From: a virus
DNA length: 59,958 nucleotides
Direction: 5' to 3' (one strand)
IMG/VR virus record: IMGVR_UViG_3300005584_000003
Location: 1 to 59,958 of that record
Shown here: piece after piece, positions 58,617 to 59,958 of the stretch
Numbering within the stretch: the stretch's first letter is position 1
How the letters are laid out: every line of letters begins with the position of its first letter
The notes under the pieces: model-generated
What the model was told of the DNA's origin: nothing
Seen by the model: the letters and a program-made list of their open reading frames with translations, nothing else
Database searches by the model: none
Position numbers and translations under genes: made by a program

Positions 58617-59074
58617 GCGACAAACCCAACGCAATTAAAACAATGGCAGAATATGAGACTATCTTGGATCGCATTCACACTATTTTTTATGCCAAGCCAA
58701 ATACTCCAAAAGGCGACGAACTAAAGTCGCTTCTTAAATTGACCTACGATTACGAGGAAGGCATTTCTAACGATGACGAGTGCCAACAAATGAGCGACAC
58801 ACCACGGACAGATGCAGCAACCTATACTGCCGATTGTTTAGGCAAAACTTTGGTGGTTAACAGGGCTTGTGCTGCGGCACTTGAAACCGAACTCGCCGTT
58901 AGTAATGAGGAGATTGCGCGGTTGCGGGATCTGTTGCGTTTCGCATGGGCCGATGACGATACACTTGTCGTTCTCAACCAAGGCGTCCGCCGCGCCTACA
59001 TAGATGCAATTCGCGAAGAACTTGGCATGGACGCTAAAATATGGCCAGCATATGAACCTTTTCATACAGCCTGA
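58613..59074 (+). CDS. HigA-N-like fused to a conserved phage protein
   Basis: A 153-residue protein that looks composite. Residues about 10-50 (AEYETILDRIHTIF, PNTPKGDELKSLLKL) resemble the N-terminal part of HigA-type antitoxins. From residue 60 (MSDTPRTDAA) it resembles a small phage protein family that often begins exactly with MSDTPRTD and has a helical LETEL/ARLRDLL end. An internal ATG at 58790 could give that second part alone. No XRE domain is present. It has AGGAGG 8 nt upstream. Confidence 0.5.
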   Translation: MSDKPNAIKTMAEYETILDRIHTIFYAKPNTPKGDELKSLLKLTYDYEEGISNDDECQQMSDTPRTDAATYTADCLGKTLVVNRACAAALETELAVSNEEIARLRDLLRFAWADDDTLVVLNQGVRRAYIDAIREELGMDAKIWPAYEPFHTA

Positions 59075-59405
59075 GTTAGACTTTACGGCTAGTGCCTCCG
59101 TTGAGGCCTATTTGTCAGAGAAGCGGTCTGGACGCATTAGCAAGCGGGCCCAGATGGTGTTGGACATCCTACAGGGCGCCCCGTTCCCCTTAACGGCAAC
59201 GGAAGTCTGGAGGATCGCCCAACATAACGACCCAGACATGCGTAGGGACTCCATAGCGCCCCGTTTCGCACAATTAGCCGCCGCCCACCTCATCCATAAG
59301 GCAGGACGCGCCCCATGCTCAGAAACAGGCAAGAAGATCACCTGCTGGTCTATGGGTCCCGAAGAGGAGGAAGACGAAGAAGAACAGGATCCCATTGAAA
59401 CATGA
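59052..59405 (+). CDS. Putative winged-helix protein with acidic tail
   Basis: A 117-residue protein. Residues about 30-95 (RISKRAQMVLDILQ, LTATEVWRIAQH, SIAPRFAQLAAAHLIHKAG) read like a winged helix for DNA binding. The C-terminus is a run of Glu/Asp (EEEEDEEEQD). The start at 59052 overlaps the preceding stop by 23 nt; the longer frame is rejected. It overlaps the next start by ATGA. Confidence 0.55.
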   Translation: MNLFIQPELDFTASASVEAYLSEKRSGRISKRAQMVLDILQGAPFPLTATEVWRIAQHNDPDMRRDSIAPRFAQLAAAHLIHKAGRAPCSETGKKITCWSMGPEEEEDEEEQDPIET

Positions 59406-59958
59406 ACAAATCTATACCACAGCACATTTACGGGTTAGTTGACCAAGGTATTTTGAGCGGTAGTACTATTGATACTAGACAGTACGAGCGTTGCGTTATC
59501 TTTGGCGTCACATCGATTCCTTCACGCGCTTTGCACTTCTCTATTTTGTGCGAGTCAGGTGCGCAGTGGGCACGCATACCTTTACACAAATTAAGGCATG
59601 AGAAGCCAACCTCCGAACGCATTCACGAACTACCCCAGTTACAAAGCTGGGACTGTCACGGCTGGGATTTCTGCGCAGTGCAGTATGAGTATCTACGTGA
59701 AATGGGATGTAAATTTAAGACCCGGGATGGTGAGATGGTTTCCGGATCGTATTGGTTTACGCTCGACCACACGGATAATGGGTACTCTCAATATCCTCCC
59801 GAACATAAATGTTACCATGTGTTGTTGTTAGATGATGGCAGCGGTCAAATTGCCGCCCAACCCAACAATAGAATCGTATGGCGTGACGATAGCTTTGTAC
59901 GTGAAAACCAAGAGCAACTGAGTACTTACCGTGTGATGCCAGAGAAAACGTGGCACGC
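59402..59958 (+). CDS. Hypothetical protein, runs off the window edge
   Basis: An open frame of 185 codons with no stop before the end; the ATG overlaps the previous stop (ATGA). It has many Trp/His/Cys residues (SWDCHGWDFCAVQYEYL, GSYWFTLDHTDNGYSQYPPEHK) and reads like one folded domain. No family is recognised; the C-terminus lies outside the window. Confidence 0.6.
   Translation, partial: MNKSIPQHIYGLVDQGILSGSTIDTRQYERCVIFGVTSIPSRALHFSILCESGAQWARIPLHKLRHEKPTSERIHELPQLQSWDCHGWDFCAVQYEYLREMGCKFKTRDGEMVSGSYWFTLDHTDNGYSQYPPEHKCYHVLLLDDGSGQIAAQPNNRIVWRDDSFVRENQEQLSTYRVMPEKTWH

Noticed and set aside
1-59958. tRNA genes
   Set aside because: I looked for T-arm (GGTTCGAATCC-like) and anticodon-arm patterns with CCA-like ends in intergenic regions and found none; a covariance search (tRNAscan-SE) would settle it.
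1-59958. Prophage integration genes (integrase, excisionase, CI-type repressor)
   Set aside because: No tyrosine or serine recombinase motif or lambda-type repressor was seen among the encoded proteins; the genome beyond the window was not visible.

Overview
The window is part of the genome of a tailed double-stranded DNA bacteriophage (Caudoviricetes). It carries a large terminase, portal, scaffold-like protein, major capsid protein, neck/nozzle proteins and candidate ejection proteins, with no long tape measure or contractile sheath, so the virion is probably podovirus-like. A flavin-dependent halogenase next to a DUF2061 membrane protein, collagen-like fibres with an S74 chaperone tail and a three-helix holin resemble aquatic phages. 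No integrase or lysogeny repressor was seen, so a lytic life style is likely but not proven. The host cannot be named. Many structural genes lack a Shine-Dalgarno sequence, which suggests a host that tolerates weak-SD or leaderless translation. The last gene runs off the right edge, so the genome continues there.

Layout. 1-1246: short rightward operon (PD-(D/E)XK-like protein and small genes) behind a 31-bp direct repeat. 1247-9500: leftward genes in about four units (an 89-residue protein and a GP88-family protein; a DUF932 protein; five small genes; HNH nuclease plus GroEL). Three of these are separated by rho-independent terminators and by unusual intergenic arrays whose leftward transcript would read GGGATTGGGATT. 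9564-21909: rightward packaging and head genes (small proteins, TerL, Cys-rich proteins, portal, scaffold), ending in two glycosyltransferases where a capsid gene would be expected. 21906-22781: a third glycosyltransferase, leftward. 22847-41090: collagen-like fibre proteins, neck and nozzle, fibre accessory proteins, cupin protein, three large candidate internal virion proteins, then an FkbM methyltransferase, a KTSC protein (leftward), a class I methyltransferase and a GT4 glycosyltransferase. 41146-42408: major capsid protein, leftward, behind a long structured leader. 42620-52278: S74 collagen fibre, glycine-rich adhesin-like protein, DUF2061 protein, halogenase, small lysis-type membrane proteins, holin, metallophosphoesterase. 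52407-57729: leftward replication/recombination operon (RuvC-like resolvase, zinc ribbon, lytic transglycosylase, SWIM protein, primase-helicase, RecB/Cas4-type nuclease, putative DNA-binding protein, ribbon-helix-helix protein). 57804-59958: small rightward genes and a partial gene.

How the genes may work together. Four collagen-like proteins with Thr-rich GXT repeats are interleaved with four glycosyltransferases and two methyltransferases. By analogy with Bacillus BclA and giant-virus collagens, the phage may build fibres and decorate them with its own, possibly methylated, glycans. Several transcription units share a promoter geometry, TTGnnn-17-(-10 hexamer)-6/7-ATG, that puts the predicted transcription start on the start codon. 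This implies leaderless mRNAs for fibre, nozzle, KTSC, ribbon-helix-helix and early genes. At three divergent junctions the opposing -35 boxes overlap in one near-palindrome.
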